Source: Synoicihabitans lomoniglobus
GTDB taxonomy: Bacteria > Verrucomicrobiota > Verrucomicrobiia > Opitutales > Opitutaceae
Assembly (NCBI RefSeq): GCF_029023725.1
Contig: NZ_CP119075.1
Location: forward strand, 5,389,501-5,453,500
Direction: 5' to 3'
Length of the DNA stretch: 64,000 nt
Part shown: one piece after another, positions 51,813 through 60,164 of the stretch
Position numbering within the stretch: the stretch's first letter is position 1
Layout of the letters: each line of letters opens with the position of its first letter
Made by a program: the position numbers and the translations under genes
The notes under the pieces: generated by a model
The model's input: the letters and a program-made list of their open reading frames with translations, nothing else
Told to the model about the DNA's origin: nothing
The model's database searches: none

Positions 51813-53153
51813 TTAATTCAGCACGGTAAACTGCCCGCTTCCATCGATGGTCAACGTGACGTTGCCGTGGTCGAAACTGGTCGGGCATTGCCACATGACA
51901 TACGGACCGCCGCCGCTTTTGGGCGCTTTTTGCACCTGGAGTTGCCCGTCGTCGGTGAGCACCATGGTGAGCTCGGTCATGATATCGTAGTAGGTGTTGG
52001 GGGTGGTATCGCTGTCCGTGTTTTTGTTTTGGTAGAACAGATTGCCCGACGACCACAGCGGGTTGCCTTGGCTGGAAATGGCCGTAAGGGTGCCGTCGAA
52101 GGTGAACATCAGGATCGCGGTGAAATCTGTCGCGCAGACAATCCCTCCGCGCTGCAACAACGGCTGGGCATTGCTGGTTTTGAACCAGCGGTCGGCGGCC
52201 TGTTTGGTTTGGGTGATTTCGTCGGCGTGAATGTTTTTGGGGAACTGCTGCTGGACGTAGTTGAGCCAGGATTGGATCGAGAACGACGCGCTCAGCAGCG
52301 ACGGGAGCGAAATGTTGAAGCGCTGGGCCAGGAACGCGTTCCAGTCGACGAGGAACGTGACTTGAGTGCCCCACAGGCTGGGCCAAATCCCGTCGATGTT
52401 GAGCTGACCACCATCGACATCGCCTTTGTATTTATCGGGCAGCGGCTCGGAGGTTGCGGTGAAGTTGTAAAGGGAGTCGAAGAAGTTGTTGTCGTGGTGG
52501 CAATTGGAGACCGAGCTGTAGTATTTGTCGATTTGAGTCTGCGCCTGGCTGATGGCGTTCATGACGCTGTTGGCGGCCTTGTTCACATTGTCCGCCAATT
52601 CATTAGCGAAGAGGTTCAGGGTCTTGTCGTCGTCGTTGTGTTGCAGATATTTCACATACAATGAGGCCGTGGCCATGTAGACGCTCATCGTGTTGATGAA
52701 ATAGGACATGCTGTATTGCATGAACGTGGGATAGGTGGTGTCGCCCCCGATATTCACCATGAAGAACTGAACGGCTTGATTGAGGTCCGAGGTGGCCGTC
52801 TCCATGGTCGTCACCACTGATTCTTGGAATGCGCTGGAGGAGAACGCATTAACAAGCGCGTCGTTGTTGGTGAAGTAGCCGCAGTTTTTCAGGTAGACGT
52901 TTTGGGCGTTCACCGTGGCCATTTCCCGGCGAATGTCGGAGTTGTTCACCACGGAGTTAATTTCCTCCTCCAGTTTATTGAGAATATCATCGGAGGGAGT
53001 GGAGCTGGTTCCGAACAGATTGAAGGCGGCTTCGATGACCTTCAGGACTTTTTCGGCCACGACGATTTCACTAAAGCCGACCAGCGCCCCGATATTCAGG
53101 GCGAAGCCACCGTAGTTTTCTATGATCTTTTCGATCTGATCTTGATTGGACAT
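51813..53153 (-). CDS. Toxin-like helical protein with bulb-lectin-like C-terminus
   Basis: The 446-residue protein has no signal peptide and an amino-acid composition unlike its neighbours (rich in Asn, Ser, Thr, Phe, Tyr). The N-terminal part of about 230 residues is helical with hydrophobic stretches (GFALNIGALVGFSEIVVAEKVL; FMQYSMSYFINTMSVYMATAS) like the pore-forming bundle of delta-endotoxin-type proteins. The C-terminal 110 residues resemble a bulb-type (B_lectin) domain: LLQRGGIVCATDF and LMFTFDGTLTAISSQGNPLW. It is flanked by divergent non-coding DNA. Function as a toxin or effector is inferred only from this layout. Confidence 0.6.
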   Translation of the reverse strand: MSNQDQIEKIIENYGGFALNIGALVGFSEIVVAEKVLKVIEAAFNLFGTSSTPSDDILNKLEEEINSVVNNSDIRREMATVNAQNVYLKNCGYFTNNDALVNAFSSSAFQESVVTTMETATSDLNQAVQFFMVNIGGDTTYPTFMQYSMSYFINTMSVYMATASLYVKYLQHNDDDKTLNLFANELADNVNKAANSVMNAISQAQTQIDKYYSSVSNCHHDNNFFDSLYNFTATSEPLPDKYKGDVDGGQLNIDGIWPSLWGTQVTFLVDWNAFLAQRFNISLPSLLSASFSIQSWLNYVQQQFPKNIHADEITQTKQAADRWFKTSNAQPLLQRGGIVCATDFTAILMFTFDGTLTAISSQGNPLWSSGNLFYQNKNTDSDTTPNTYYDIMTELTMVLTDDGQLQVQKAPKSGGGPYVMWQCPTSFDHGNVTLTIDGSGQFTVLN

Positions 53154-53476
53154 GACAAGCGGGATTGATGAGTTTTTTCAGTTGATATTTTTGGGAATGA
53201 ATACTGCCCCCGAGCGTAGCATCGGGATCCGTTGGGAGTGCGAAATTGACCCGATAAAAGGGACGTGAAGGTTCGGTTTTTAGCATAAGATTTTGGTATG
53301 GTCCCGCCTGGTGGCGCGGGCGAATTATCCCGGTGGGACGCTCATCGATTGACCCGCGGGGCTGTGAACAACCTGTCGGCAAGGTGGAAAAACTCCCGGC
53401 AACTTCCGTTTGCCAATCGGACGGGTTGGGCAAAGTTTCTGCCATCTGATCAACCGACCATGAGCCGCGACGAAAC
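53154..53476. other. Intergenic region between divergent genes
   Basis: These 323 bases separate the toxin/lectin-like gene (minus) from the kinase-like gene (plus) and must hold both promoters. Frames crossing it have no recognisable protein character. No clear inverted repeat or sigma-70 box stood out. It is less G+C-rich near 53160-53300 than the flanks. Confidence 0.5.
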
Positions 53477-54409
53477 ATGCAAGACCCCTTCACCGGACAA
53501 TCCACCTGCATCCAAGGCGGGCGGCTCCCGTCCGCCGAAGATTGGCGCGCGCTTCAACACGATCACGGGCGACGACTGGAAGCGCTCGCTCGCTTCCGCA
53601 CGGCTGCGGCGGCAGTCGGCATCGGAACGTATCCGGACGATGACCTCGTCCTCTGGGACGCCGACGAAGTAGGCCTGCTGGCCCTGGCCGATCCTTTGTG
53701 GAGGGAACTCGATGCGGCCGCGGCCGCCTTTCGAGCGACGTTTCCCTTGGTCGAACTCGAGGACTTTGGTTTTCCCGAGGATGTGGAGGATCTGCTGGGG
53801 GAGTGCAGTCCCCGGCTGCGGCCGATCAGCAGCGGCGTCGAAGCGACCGCGTTTGAAGCCGAGGACAAGTCGATCTACAAGTTCTTCATGCCGCGCGACG
53901 ACGGCCACATTGGCGGGACGTTCAGCTTTGAGCGCGGTGACGAAGTGGCGCTGCAAGCGGATGCCTCGGACGGCACCTATCAAGCCATGTTGGAGAAGTT
54001 CGACCTCATCATGCGGCTTGGCGGCATGCCCACGGAGGTCATCGGGGTGACCAAACGCGAAGGCGTGCTCATCACCAAGCAAACGCTGGGTGGGTTGCTC
54101 GATGAAGGGGCGGATACGTCGGGCGTGCAGCCCCGGGATTTGATCCCCTTGCCTTCGCGTTTCCTGCGTGCCCACCGCGACCATCCGCGACTTTATTTTG
54201 TCGAAGACACGCCGTGGCTGGTGGCGGATTTACACAGCAAAAATCTGGTGCGCGCGCAGGACGGGCAACTCCGGGCAATCGACTTGCTCGCCGCCCCCTT
54301 GCCCCTGGACTTGGTCGCGCGCGAGCCGCTGCTCGACGATTGGTTGCGCCGCGTGCGCGCAGACCCGACTGCCGACGTGCTGCATCACGTGAGCGACGAC
54401 GAGCTGTGA
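53477..54409 (+). CDS. Kinase-fold-like protein of unknown function
   Basis: The 310-residue protein shows faint protein-kinase-like marks: a possible glycine loop ISSGVEATAF and Lys135 in SIYKFF for the N-lobe, a catalytic loop DLHSKN with Asp251 and Asn256, and IDLL with Asp269, 13 residues on as in kinase folds. The N-terminal 100 residues (WRALQHDHGRRLEALARF) are helical and unassigned. It may be a phosphotransferase related to aminoglycoside or HipA-like kinases, or an inactive relative. The ATG at 53477 is the first in frame. Role unknown. Confidence 0.55.
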   Translation: MQDPFTGQSTCIQGGRLPSAEDWRALQHDHGRRLEALARFRTAAAAVGIGTYPDDDLVLWDADEVGLLALADPLWRELDAAAAAFRATFPLVELEDFGFPEDVEDLLGECSPRLRPISSGVEATAFEAEDKSIYKFFMPRDDGHIGGTFSFERGDEVALQADASDGTYQAMLEKFDLIMRLGGMPTEVIGVTKREGVLITKQTLGGLLDEGADTSGVQPRDLIPLPSRFLRAHRDHPRLYFVEDTPWLVADLHSKNLVRAQDGQLRAIDLLAAPLPLDLVAREPLLDDWLRRVRADPTADVLHHVSDDEL

Positions 54410-54433
54410 TGCTGTTGGCATCAATCAACCGGA

Positions 54434-54508
54434 CTTTACACGAAGGCCGAGAAGATCGCCAAGAAACGCGTCTCCAGAGCTTTGCGAACTTGGTGTTCTT
54501 GATGTGAA
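54434..54508. repeat. 75-bp intergenic repeat, copy 1
   Basis: Begins CTTTACACGAAGGCCG and ends TTCTTGATGTGAA; a second copy of the same length lies at 57595-57669. The element is partly self-complementary (CCAAGAA early, TTCTTG late). Similar CACGAAGGCCG-type sequences are frequent between genes in related bacteria (established in general, not checked here). Confidence 0.75.
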
Positions 54509-54565
54509 ATGGATTCGCTGCGCGACGTCGGATGACGTGCCTGATGGAGCGGTGAACTGGGTGGA

Positions 54566-54626
54566 ATCGCGCGCAAGCGCGCTACATTGCAGTGCGTCAG
54601 CGGTAGGAGCGCGCTTGCGCGCGATT
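54566..54626. repeat. REP-like inverted pair
   Basis: ATCGCGCGCAAGCGCGCTAC (54566-54585) is the reverse complement of GTAGCGCGCTTGCGCGCGAT, and GTAGGAGCGCGCTTGCGCGC (54603-54622, continuing GATT) follows in opposite orientation, a head-to-head REP pair. The same motif is at 38669-38691 and, inverted, at 38748-38770. It sits 32 bp before the SDR start codon, so it is in that gene's 5' region. Confidence 0.8.
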
Positions 54627-54657
54627 GCCATGGCCGGCATGTTGGGCTCAAGCCCCC

Positions 54658-55374
54658 ATGACCACCCCTTCATCTCAAACTGTTCTCATCACCGGAGCCG
54701 GCAGCGGTGTGGGTCGCGCCGTCGCGATTCGATTTGCCGCGGCGAGTTGGAATGTGGTGCTTGTTGGCCGCCGCGCGGAGGCGTTGCAGGAAACCGCAGA
54801 GCTGGGCGGCGGCAACTGCGTCACGCATGTCTGCGACATCGGCGATGAGGCCCAAGTGCAGGGACTGGCGGCAACGTTCTCGTCAGTCGGCGTCGATGCC
54901 GTGGTAAATTGCGCGGGCACCAACGTGTCTCCGCGCAGTTGGGCAGGCGTGAGCAGCGAGGATTACCACGCCGTGTTGGCGACGAATCTGCATGGTCCGT
55001 TTTACTTGGCGAAGGTCTTCATGCCGGCGCTACGAGCGAGTCTTGGGACAGTTGTAAACATCAATTCCGATGCGGGAATCATCGGCAGCGAAAAGGCCGG
55101 CGTGCCTTACGTGACCTCGAAATTTGGCCTGCGCGGGCTCACGCAATCGATCAATGCCGAGGAACGCCGGCATGGCGTGCGCGCGGTTTCGATTTCGCCG
55201 GGCGACATTAACACGCCGTTGCTGGACCGCCGTCCCGTGCCGCCGTCCGCCGAGATCCGGGCGAAGATGTTGCAAGCCGAGGATGTGGCCGAAGCGGTGT
55301 GGTTTGCGGTGACGCTGCCCGGTCGAGCGTTGGTGGAAGAGATCGTCATCCGCCCGACGGAAGCAACGACCTGA
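54658..55374 (+). CDS. SDR family oxidoreductase
   Basis: The 238-residue protein is a classical short-chain dehydrogenase: VLITGAGSGVGRAVAIRFA (TGxxxGxG cofactor loop), VVNCAGTNVSP (NAG-like), INSDAGIIGS (catalytic Ser region) and Tyr151-x3-Lys155 in YVTSK. GRRAEALQE after strand 2 suggests NADP preference. The C-terminal part is short. The ATG at 54658 follows a REP-like pair by about 32 bp; a longer frame to 54625 exists but runs into that element. Substrate unknown. Confidence 0.9.
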   Translation: MTTPSSQTVLITGAGSGVGRAVAIRFAAASWNVVLVGRRAEALQETAELGGGNCVTHVCDIGDEAQVQGLAATFSSVGVDAVVNCAGTNVSPRSWAGVSSEDYHAVLATNLHGPFYLAKVFMPALRASLGTVVNINSDAGIIGSEKAGVPYVTSKFGLRGLTQSINAEERRHGVRAVSISPGDINTPLLDRRPVPPSAEIRAKMLQAEDVAEAVWFAVTLPGRALVEEIVIRPTEATT

Positions 55375-55428
55375 GGTCATCATCGCGCTGGACCTCACGC
55401 TGCGACCACGCACGCTTGGTTTAACCCG

Positions 55429-56496
55429 ATGAGTGAGTTGCTGATCCTCTTCGCAATCTGGCTTTGGATGCTGTTGGCAGTGTCGTTGCATGAGTGGTCG
55501 CACTGGGCGGTGGCCAAAATCGTCGGGCTGGAGCCCACGCATTTGAACGTGGGCCAGGGACCTGTGTGGTGGCGCGGTCACCTTGGACTGACGAAGGTGA
55601 CCATGCATTGGTGGCCGTTCTCAGGGTTGGTCCTGGCCCGGTGGTCTTCGGAAGCAGGACTGCGTTGGCGTGGCACGACCTTCGCGCTTGCGGGTCCGGC
55701 GTGCGATGCGGTGCTTTTCGGCGTTTTGGGTCTGATTTTTACACAACAATCGGCAAATCACTTCATGTCCGAAGTCCGTGCGACCCTGATTATCCTGATG
55801 TGGCTTCAAGGCGGAATGTGGGTTACCAGTCTGTTGCCGCGTATGGTCTCCTCGGAGGAGTATGTGTTGGGGTCCGATGGCAAACAGGCGTGGGATTTCG
55901 TGACCGGCAACATGCCGACGGCCCAGGTTGCCGGCGGGATCAATTATCAGCGAGAGGTGGCCCGCTACGACCCTGCGTTTGATGTCACCGGATCGTGGTT
56001 ACACGAGGCTGATGAAACAATCCGCCAGGACTACGAAGTGGGCCTGGGCGAGCTGATCGCGGACGACCCAGCGAGTGGGTTGGCCAAACTGAAACGTGTG
56101 CTGGCCGCAGGCCCCATTGGCGGGGCGGAACGCGCGGCCTTGCTCGACCAGATGGCGTCCTACGTCGCGATGCATCGAAAGATGGAGTTCCTGACCGACG
56201 CCGTGGAGTGGGCGCGTGAAGCGGTGGCTTTGCAGCCGGAAGCGCCGACCTTGCGCGGCACGTTGGGCGGGCTGTTGATCGATTCCGGTCAGCTCGATGA
56301 CGGCATGAGGTTGTTGCTGCCGCTCACCGCTGAATCGTCCGACCAGATGGATCGATCGATCGCGTTCGCTTACCTGGCGTTGGCCTACTCTCGCAGTGGC
56401 GACCGGCGACGAGCGCACGATGCCTTGAATGCGAGCTTCGAACTCAACGCGTCGCATGGCATGGCGGAGCGCATTGCCCAAGAGATGAGGGCGTAG
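55429..56496 (+). CDS. M50-like membrane metalloprotease with C-terminal TPRs
   Basis: The 355-residue protein starts with a helix containing HEWSH (HExxH zinc motif) in SLHEWSHWAVAKIVGLEP, followed by several membrane segments and ALAGPACDAVLFGVLGL. LLPRM and GSDGKQAWDF occupy the place of the second zinc-ligand motif (N-x-x-P...DG) of site-2 proteases. The cytoplasmic C-terminal half has TPR-like helical pairs (AREAVALQPEAPTLRGTLGGLLIDSGQLDDG). Such a protease may cleave membrane anchors or sort proteins; the target is unknown. Confidence 0.75.
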   Translation: MSELLILFAIWLWMLLAVSLHEWSHWAVAKIVGLEPTHLNVGQGPVWWRGHLGLTKVTMHWWPFSGLVLARWSSEAGLRWRGTTFALAGPACDAVLFGVLGLIFTQQSANHFMSEVRATLIILMWLQGGMWVTSLLPRMVSSEEYVLGSDGKQAWDFVTGNMPTAQVAGGINYQREVARYDPAFDVTGSWLHEADETIRQDYEVGLGELIADDPASGLAKLKRVLAAGPIGGAERAALLDQMASYVAMHRKMEFLTDAVEWAREAVALQPEAPTLRGTLGGLLIDSGQLDDGMRLLLPLTAESSDQMDRSIAFAYLALAYSRSGDRRRAHDALNASFELNASHGMAERIAQEMRA

Positions 56497-56525
56497 ACCT
56501 GCGCTGGGGCGATTCGAACCGCGGT

Positions 56526-57506
56526 TCACCACACCCGGCTCGCGGGTTTGGATTCGAGGGTGGTTTCGGCGTCGTCGGGGAGGTCGGCGAGGAAGTCGAG
56601 GCCGGTGCGGTATTCGATGTCGTCGATCGTGGTGACGTAGAAATCGAGGGAGATGCCGTCGACCGGTTCGGACGGAAAGAGAAACGCCTGGGCGCGCACC
56701 CGGCCGTCACTTTCGTCGATGATGATCATGTAGCACGCTTCGGGGATGGCTGGTCGGGCGCGACCTCGGCCGGGCAGGCGGGCGGGTTTGGCACCGAAAA
56801 CGGGTCCGGCCAGCACCCAGACTTCGCCAAAGCGAGCGGGGTAGCTGGTGGCGATTTTCATTTCGAGCTGCTTCCAGAGGCCGGCGTTGAGGCCGTGCTT
56901 TTGCGGGATGACGTTGCTCATCAAAAACGTCTCCAGTTGAGCGGCGTCGCCGTAACGCGTGGCGATGCCGTAGTTGGGAGCGAGGTGACCGCGGTCGTAG
57001 CCGGTGTGGGTGAAGTCATCACTCGTGACGCGGGCAATGGTGCGTTCATCGACGTTGAACTTGTCCGGGCGCTCGCCGGCGTCGGGCAGCGGGGAAAGGT
57101 CGGTGAGGCGATAGGCGGCCCAGAGGGGCGAGGCGAGTGAATCAGCGTAGCCGACGAGGTAGCCGGTATTGGTGAGCAGGCGCCCGGCGGGAGTCGCATC
57201 GGGCCCACGCGGCACGCCGGCGAAGAGGTGCGTGCGATCGCCCGGGGCCGGCGGGGTGGTGACGTAATCGGGGCTGTAGTAGAGCTGGTAAAGATCCCAC
57301 GCGACATCGAGCGGGGCGACGTGCTTGTCCCGGGCGAAGGCGTTGCCCACGAGCAGTCGCACCTCGGCCTGACGGACGGGAGGTTGGAGCAGGAACCAGA
57401 CGCCGCCGACCGCGAGCACGATCACGTTGAGCCATAGCACGAACTTCGTGCGGCGAAATGAACGCGGGATCTTTGAGCGGGAGGATTTGGTCGAGCGACG
57501 GGCCAT
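56526..57506 (-). CDS. DNA/RNA non-specific endonuclease (NUC1 family)
   Basis: The 326-residue protein has an N-terminal membrane anchor or signal (FVLWLNVIVLAVGGVWFLL) and a nuclease domain with the beta-beta-alpha-metal motif DRGHLAP; His174 is the general base. Further matches are NTGYLVGYADSLASPLWAAY, QLETFLMSNVIPQKHGLNAGLW and VWVLAGPVFG. The ATG at 57506 is chosen; open frame to 57551 adds an unneeded tail. It probably degrades extracellular or periplasmic nucleic acid. It is divergent from no gene: the peroxiredoxin terminator lies just upstream. Confidence 0.9.
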   Translation of the reverse strand: MARRSTKSSRSKIPRSFRRTKFVLWLNVIVLAVGGVWFLLQPPVRQAEVRLLVGNAFARDKHVAPLDVAWDLYQLYYSPDYVTTPPAPGDRTHLFAGVPRGPDATPAGRLLTNTGYLVGYADSLASPLWAAYRLTDLSPLPDAGERPDKFNVDERTIARVTSDDFTHTGYDRGHLAPNYGIATRYGDAAQLETFLMSNVIPQKHGLNAGLWKQLEMKIATSYPARFGEVWVLAGPVFGAKPARLPGRGRARPAIPEACYMIIIDESDGRVRAQAFLFPSEPVDGISLDFYVTTIDDIEYRTGLDFLADLPDDAETTLESKPASRVW

Positions 57507-57548
57507 GCGGATGGGAACGTGGTGGGATTGCGAAGGGCGGCCAATGCC

Positions 57549-57577
57549 CAAAAAAAAGACGCCCTGTTGAGGGCGTC
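57549..57577 (-). terminator. Intrinsic terminator of the peroxiredoxin gene
   Basis: On the minus strand, stem GACGCCC/GGGCGTC with a 6-nt loop is followed by eight T residues. It lies about 130 bp past the peroxiredoxin stop at 57708 and before the nuclease start, so the nuclease is transcribed separately. Confidence 0.85.
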
Positions 57578-57594
57578 GAAGTAGCTGAATCGGT

Positions 57595-57669
57595 CTTTAC
57601 ACGAAGGCCGCAGAGTTCGCCAAGAAGTAAACCCCAATCGCTTTGCGAGCTTTGCGTTCTTGGTGTGAA
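57595..57669. repeat. 75-bp intergenic repeat, copy 2
   Basis: Begins CTTTACACGAAGGCCGC and ends TTCTTGGTGTGAA, matching the copy at 54434-54508 in length and in both end blocks. It lies between the peroxiredoxin stop and its terminator, so it is in the 3' untranslated region. Confidence 0.78.
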
Positions 57670-57707
57670 TACAACTGCTCCCGGGCTTTGGATTGAGGCT
57701 TGGTCGC

Positions 57708-58211
57708 TTACTTCGCGAGGAAGCCGAGGATGTCGTTGGCTTGCTCGGTGGTGCTGCCTTTGTGGTCGGCGTAGACGACCTTGCCCTCGTGCACGAGGAA
57801 GGCGGAGCGGCTGGCCATCATCATGCCATTCGAGCCGAAGGCCTTGGCGACGGATTTGTCGGTGTCGGCGATGAGGGTGAAGGGGAGCTGATACTTGTCT
57901 TTGAACGCCGACTGATTCTCCACCGTGTCGTAGCTCACGCCGATGACGGCGACGCCTTGGGCGGTGAGGTCCTCGTAGGAGTCGCGCAGCGAGCAGCCTT
58001 GTTTGGTGCAACCGGGGGTGTCGGCTTTCGGGTAAAAATAGACGAGCGTGTAGGCGTGGCCGGCGTAGACCTCGGCGAGATCGATCGACGCGCCGGTGTC
58101 GGTGGTGGCGGTAAGCGTGGGTGCGGTAGCACCGACTTCGAGTTGAGCGGCAGAGCCGAAGTTGAGCATGGCGAAGAAGAGCGCAAAGAGCGCGAGGTTG
58201 CGATGTTTCAT
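57708..58211 (-). CDS. Secreted peroxiredoxin (BCP/AhpC-TSA type)
   Basis: The 167-residue protein has a signal peptide (LALFALFFAMLNFGSAA). The active site is FYPKADTPGCTKQGC with peroxidatic Cys68 and a nearby Cys73 as in BCP-type atypical 2-Cys peroxiredoxins. VIGVSYDTVENQSAFKDKYQLPFTLIAD is the second conserved block. It would reduce hydroperoxides in the periplasm with a thioredoxin-like partner. The gene has its own terminator downstream and stands alone. Confidence 0.9.
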   Translation of the reverse strand: MKHRNLALFALFFAMLNFGSAAQLEVGATAPTLTATTDTGASIDLAEVYAGHAYTLVYFYPKADTPGCTKQGCSLRDSYEDLTAQGVAVIGVSYDTVENQSAFKDKYQLPFTLIADTDKSVAKAFGSNGMMMASRSAFLVHEGKVVYADHKGSTTEQANDILGFLAK

Positions 58212-58271
58212 GGCGAGGGTAAGCCGTCACGATGCGCGGTGGTGGTTGATTTCGCAAGCCACCGTCAGCCT

Positions 58272-58388
58272 GCTGTTTTTCTAACCACAGATGAACACAG
58301 ATGGCTTCGCTACCGCTACGCGATGAAGCTTGGCCGAAGAATTGTCTGATCTGTGTTAATCTGTGTCCATCTGTGGTTAAAAAACAGC
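58272..58388. repeat. 117-bp inverted repeat of the AACCACAGATG type
   Basis: Left arm GCTGTTTTTCTAACCACAGA and TGAACACAGAT; right arm ATCTGTGTCCATCTGTGGTT and AAAAAACAGC, about 31 bp each with an internal ATCTGTGTTAATCTGTG unit. This kind of repeat is common between genes of Verrucomicrobiota and related phyla. It lies between the peroxiredoxin and MuiA genes. Confidence 0.8.
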
Positions 58389-58404
58389 GTTGGAGTGGGA
58401 ATGG

Positions 58405-60081
58405 TTACTCGACGCCGGTGACATCCATGTCGGCGGGGTGCTCGATGCTGAATTTGTAGGTCAGCGTGCGGGTCGCCCCGGGGGCGAGGGAGCCGGTCCA
58501 GGTGAGGATGCCTTCGTCGTCGCGGGTGTAGGCTTTGGTTTCCTTGGCGCTGCTGAGGTCGCGCTCGGCGGGCTCGATGAGCTTCACGATGATTTTCTCG
58601 TGACGGCTGACGGGCAGGGGCTCGGCCAACGCGATCGAAATCGGGATCGTCTTGTGGTTGGTGACCTCGGTTTTGATTTCGTAGGTCGTGCGTAGTCCGC
58701 TGTTGGTGAAGCCGGTTTTTTCCACGAAGCGGTTGATCAAGGTGCGTTCGATGGCGACCGCTTCGTCGACGCCGAGCGCGAGTTCGAACGCTTCGCCGGG
58801 CATCGTTTGCTTGAGGTGGCTGTTGGTAATGAACGCGCCGTCGACGAACGCGGCGAGCGTGCCGCCGAGCAGCGGGAACGCAGAATCGTTGGTGACCTTG
58901 GCAGTGAGGAAGGCGGACGGCACGTATTTGGGCGTGGTGTCGTAGCGCAGACCGGCGGGCAGGGTGATCGTGGTGACGGTGACCTTTTGCATGGTGCCGT
59001 CGGTGGGAATCGAGGCGGGCGCGGCGATTTTAAACGTCGCGGCGGTGAGGCCGGTTTCGACGGTCGCTTGCGCGACGGCCATGTCGGCCATAGGGGCCTC
59101 GTATCTCGCTCCTGCGAGAGTGGTTTTCTCCATCCGCACGGAGTCGCTCAGCGCCTGCGTCGTCATGACGTTCGGGTTCCGATACCGCTGCTCCTCCACG
59201 ATCCACGGCGTCGGCTCGGGAGCAGCACCGCCGGCGGAGGGTCGAGCGGTGGAGAGGGTGAGAGCGACGTTGGTCCAGGCTTCGCCGGTGCGGTTGATGA
59301 CTTGCGCTTGGTAGTCGAAGGCGACCGAACGGGCGGTGGAATCGAGGCGGGCGCTGTAAACGGGTGTCCATTGCGCGCCGGGCACCGTGTAGCTGAGGTG
59401 GAGCTGGCCGACGCCGGAAGTGGGAGAACTGAGGCGGACGGTGACCTCTTTGACCGCGCGACGACCGGGTTGGCGACCGCGGGCTTCGTTGAGTTGGTTT
59501 TCGGCGGCGGCGATGCGATTGCGCAGGGCTTCGCGGCGTTGATTGAGTTCCTGCTGCGCGGCGTTGATGCGCTGGGTGTTCTCGCGGGAAAAGGCCAACA
59601 ACTTACTCCAATTGTCGAAGTCGACTTGAGCAGCATCGCCCTCGGTGGGCGGGGTCGTGGTGGCGGTCACGATGCGTTCGAGCACATAGTGGTCGTATTC
59701 GAGCGCCTTGGCCTCATCGGCGAGACTGGCGTCCTCGGCGCGAAGCGTCTTGAGTTTGTCTTCGAGCGATCGAATTTCCGGATTCGGCGTGGCGTCGACA
59801 AAGAGATTGCGCGACTGCACGTCGACGATGCTCGTGCCGTCGGGGCCGGAGCCACGCACTTGCAGGGAATTGTCCCAGAGATTGGCGGGCAGCCCGGAGA
59901 GGACGATGGTCGATTCGCCCGCGCCAAGTTCAATCCCGGCCGTGCGAGCGACAAGGGCGCGGTCCGGGTAAACAGTCACGGCGCGGATGGTGGAGTCCGT
60001 CGCGCCCACCAGTGGGGAGAGGGAAGCAAGAATGGCGAAGATGGCCGCGAAAGCGAAAAAGGGACGAAGCGAAGTTTTCAT
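58405..60081 (-). CDS. Mucoidy inhibitor MuiA family protein (DUF4139)
   Basis: The 558-residue protein has a signal peptide (LRPFFAFAAIFAILASLSPLVGA). An N-terminal DUF4140 domain (IRAVTVYPDRALVARTAGIELGAGESTIVLSGLP) precedes a coiled coil (SLEDKLKTLRAEDASLADEAKAL and INAAQQELNQRREALRNRI), then the DUF4139 domain (LHLSYTVPGAQWTPVYSARLD...VNRTGE...LTLSTARP). The C-terminal DAMINAL-like part has TYEIKTEVTNHKTIPISI. The family name comes from an early phenotype; biochemical function is unknown. Upstream hairpin at 58272. Confidence 0.9.
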   Translation of the reverse strand: MKTSLRPFFAFAAIFAILASLSPLVGATDSTIRAVTVYPDRALVARTAGIELGAGESTIVLSGLPANLWDNSLQVRGSGPDGTSIVDVQSRNLFVDATPNPEIRSLEDKLKTLRAEDASLADEAKALEYDHYVLERIVTATTTPPTEGDAAQVDFDNWSKLLAFSRENTQRINAAQQELNQRREALRNRIAAAENQLNEARGRQPGRRAVKEVTVRLSSPTSGVGQLHLSYTVPGAQWTPVYSARLDSTARSVAFDYQAQVINRTGEAWTNVALTLSTARPSAGGAAPEPTPWIVEEQRYRNPNVMTTQALSDSVRMEKTTLAGARYEAPMADMAVAQATVETGLTAATFKIAAPASIPTDGTMQKVTVTTITLPAGLRYDTTPKYVPSAFLTAKVTNDSAFPLLGGTLAAFVDGAFITNSHLKQTMPGEAFELALGVDEAVAIERTLINRFVEKTGFTNSGLRTTYEIKTEVTNHKTIPISIALAEPLPVSRHEKIIVKLIEPAERDLSSAKETKAYTRDDEGILTWTGSLAPGATRTLTYKFSIEHPADMDVTGVE

Positions 60082-60164
60082 GGAATCAGTGTGTCATGGG
60101 ACAACGAACGGCGATGAGAGTTCTTAGTGAATCGCCGGGCCTAGCTCCCTCCGCGGGATGTGCA

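Noticed and set aside
58807..60117. 436-codon plus-strand frame
   Set aside because: Antisense to the MuiA/DUF4139 gene; glycine-rich, no motif.
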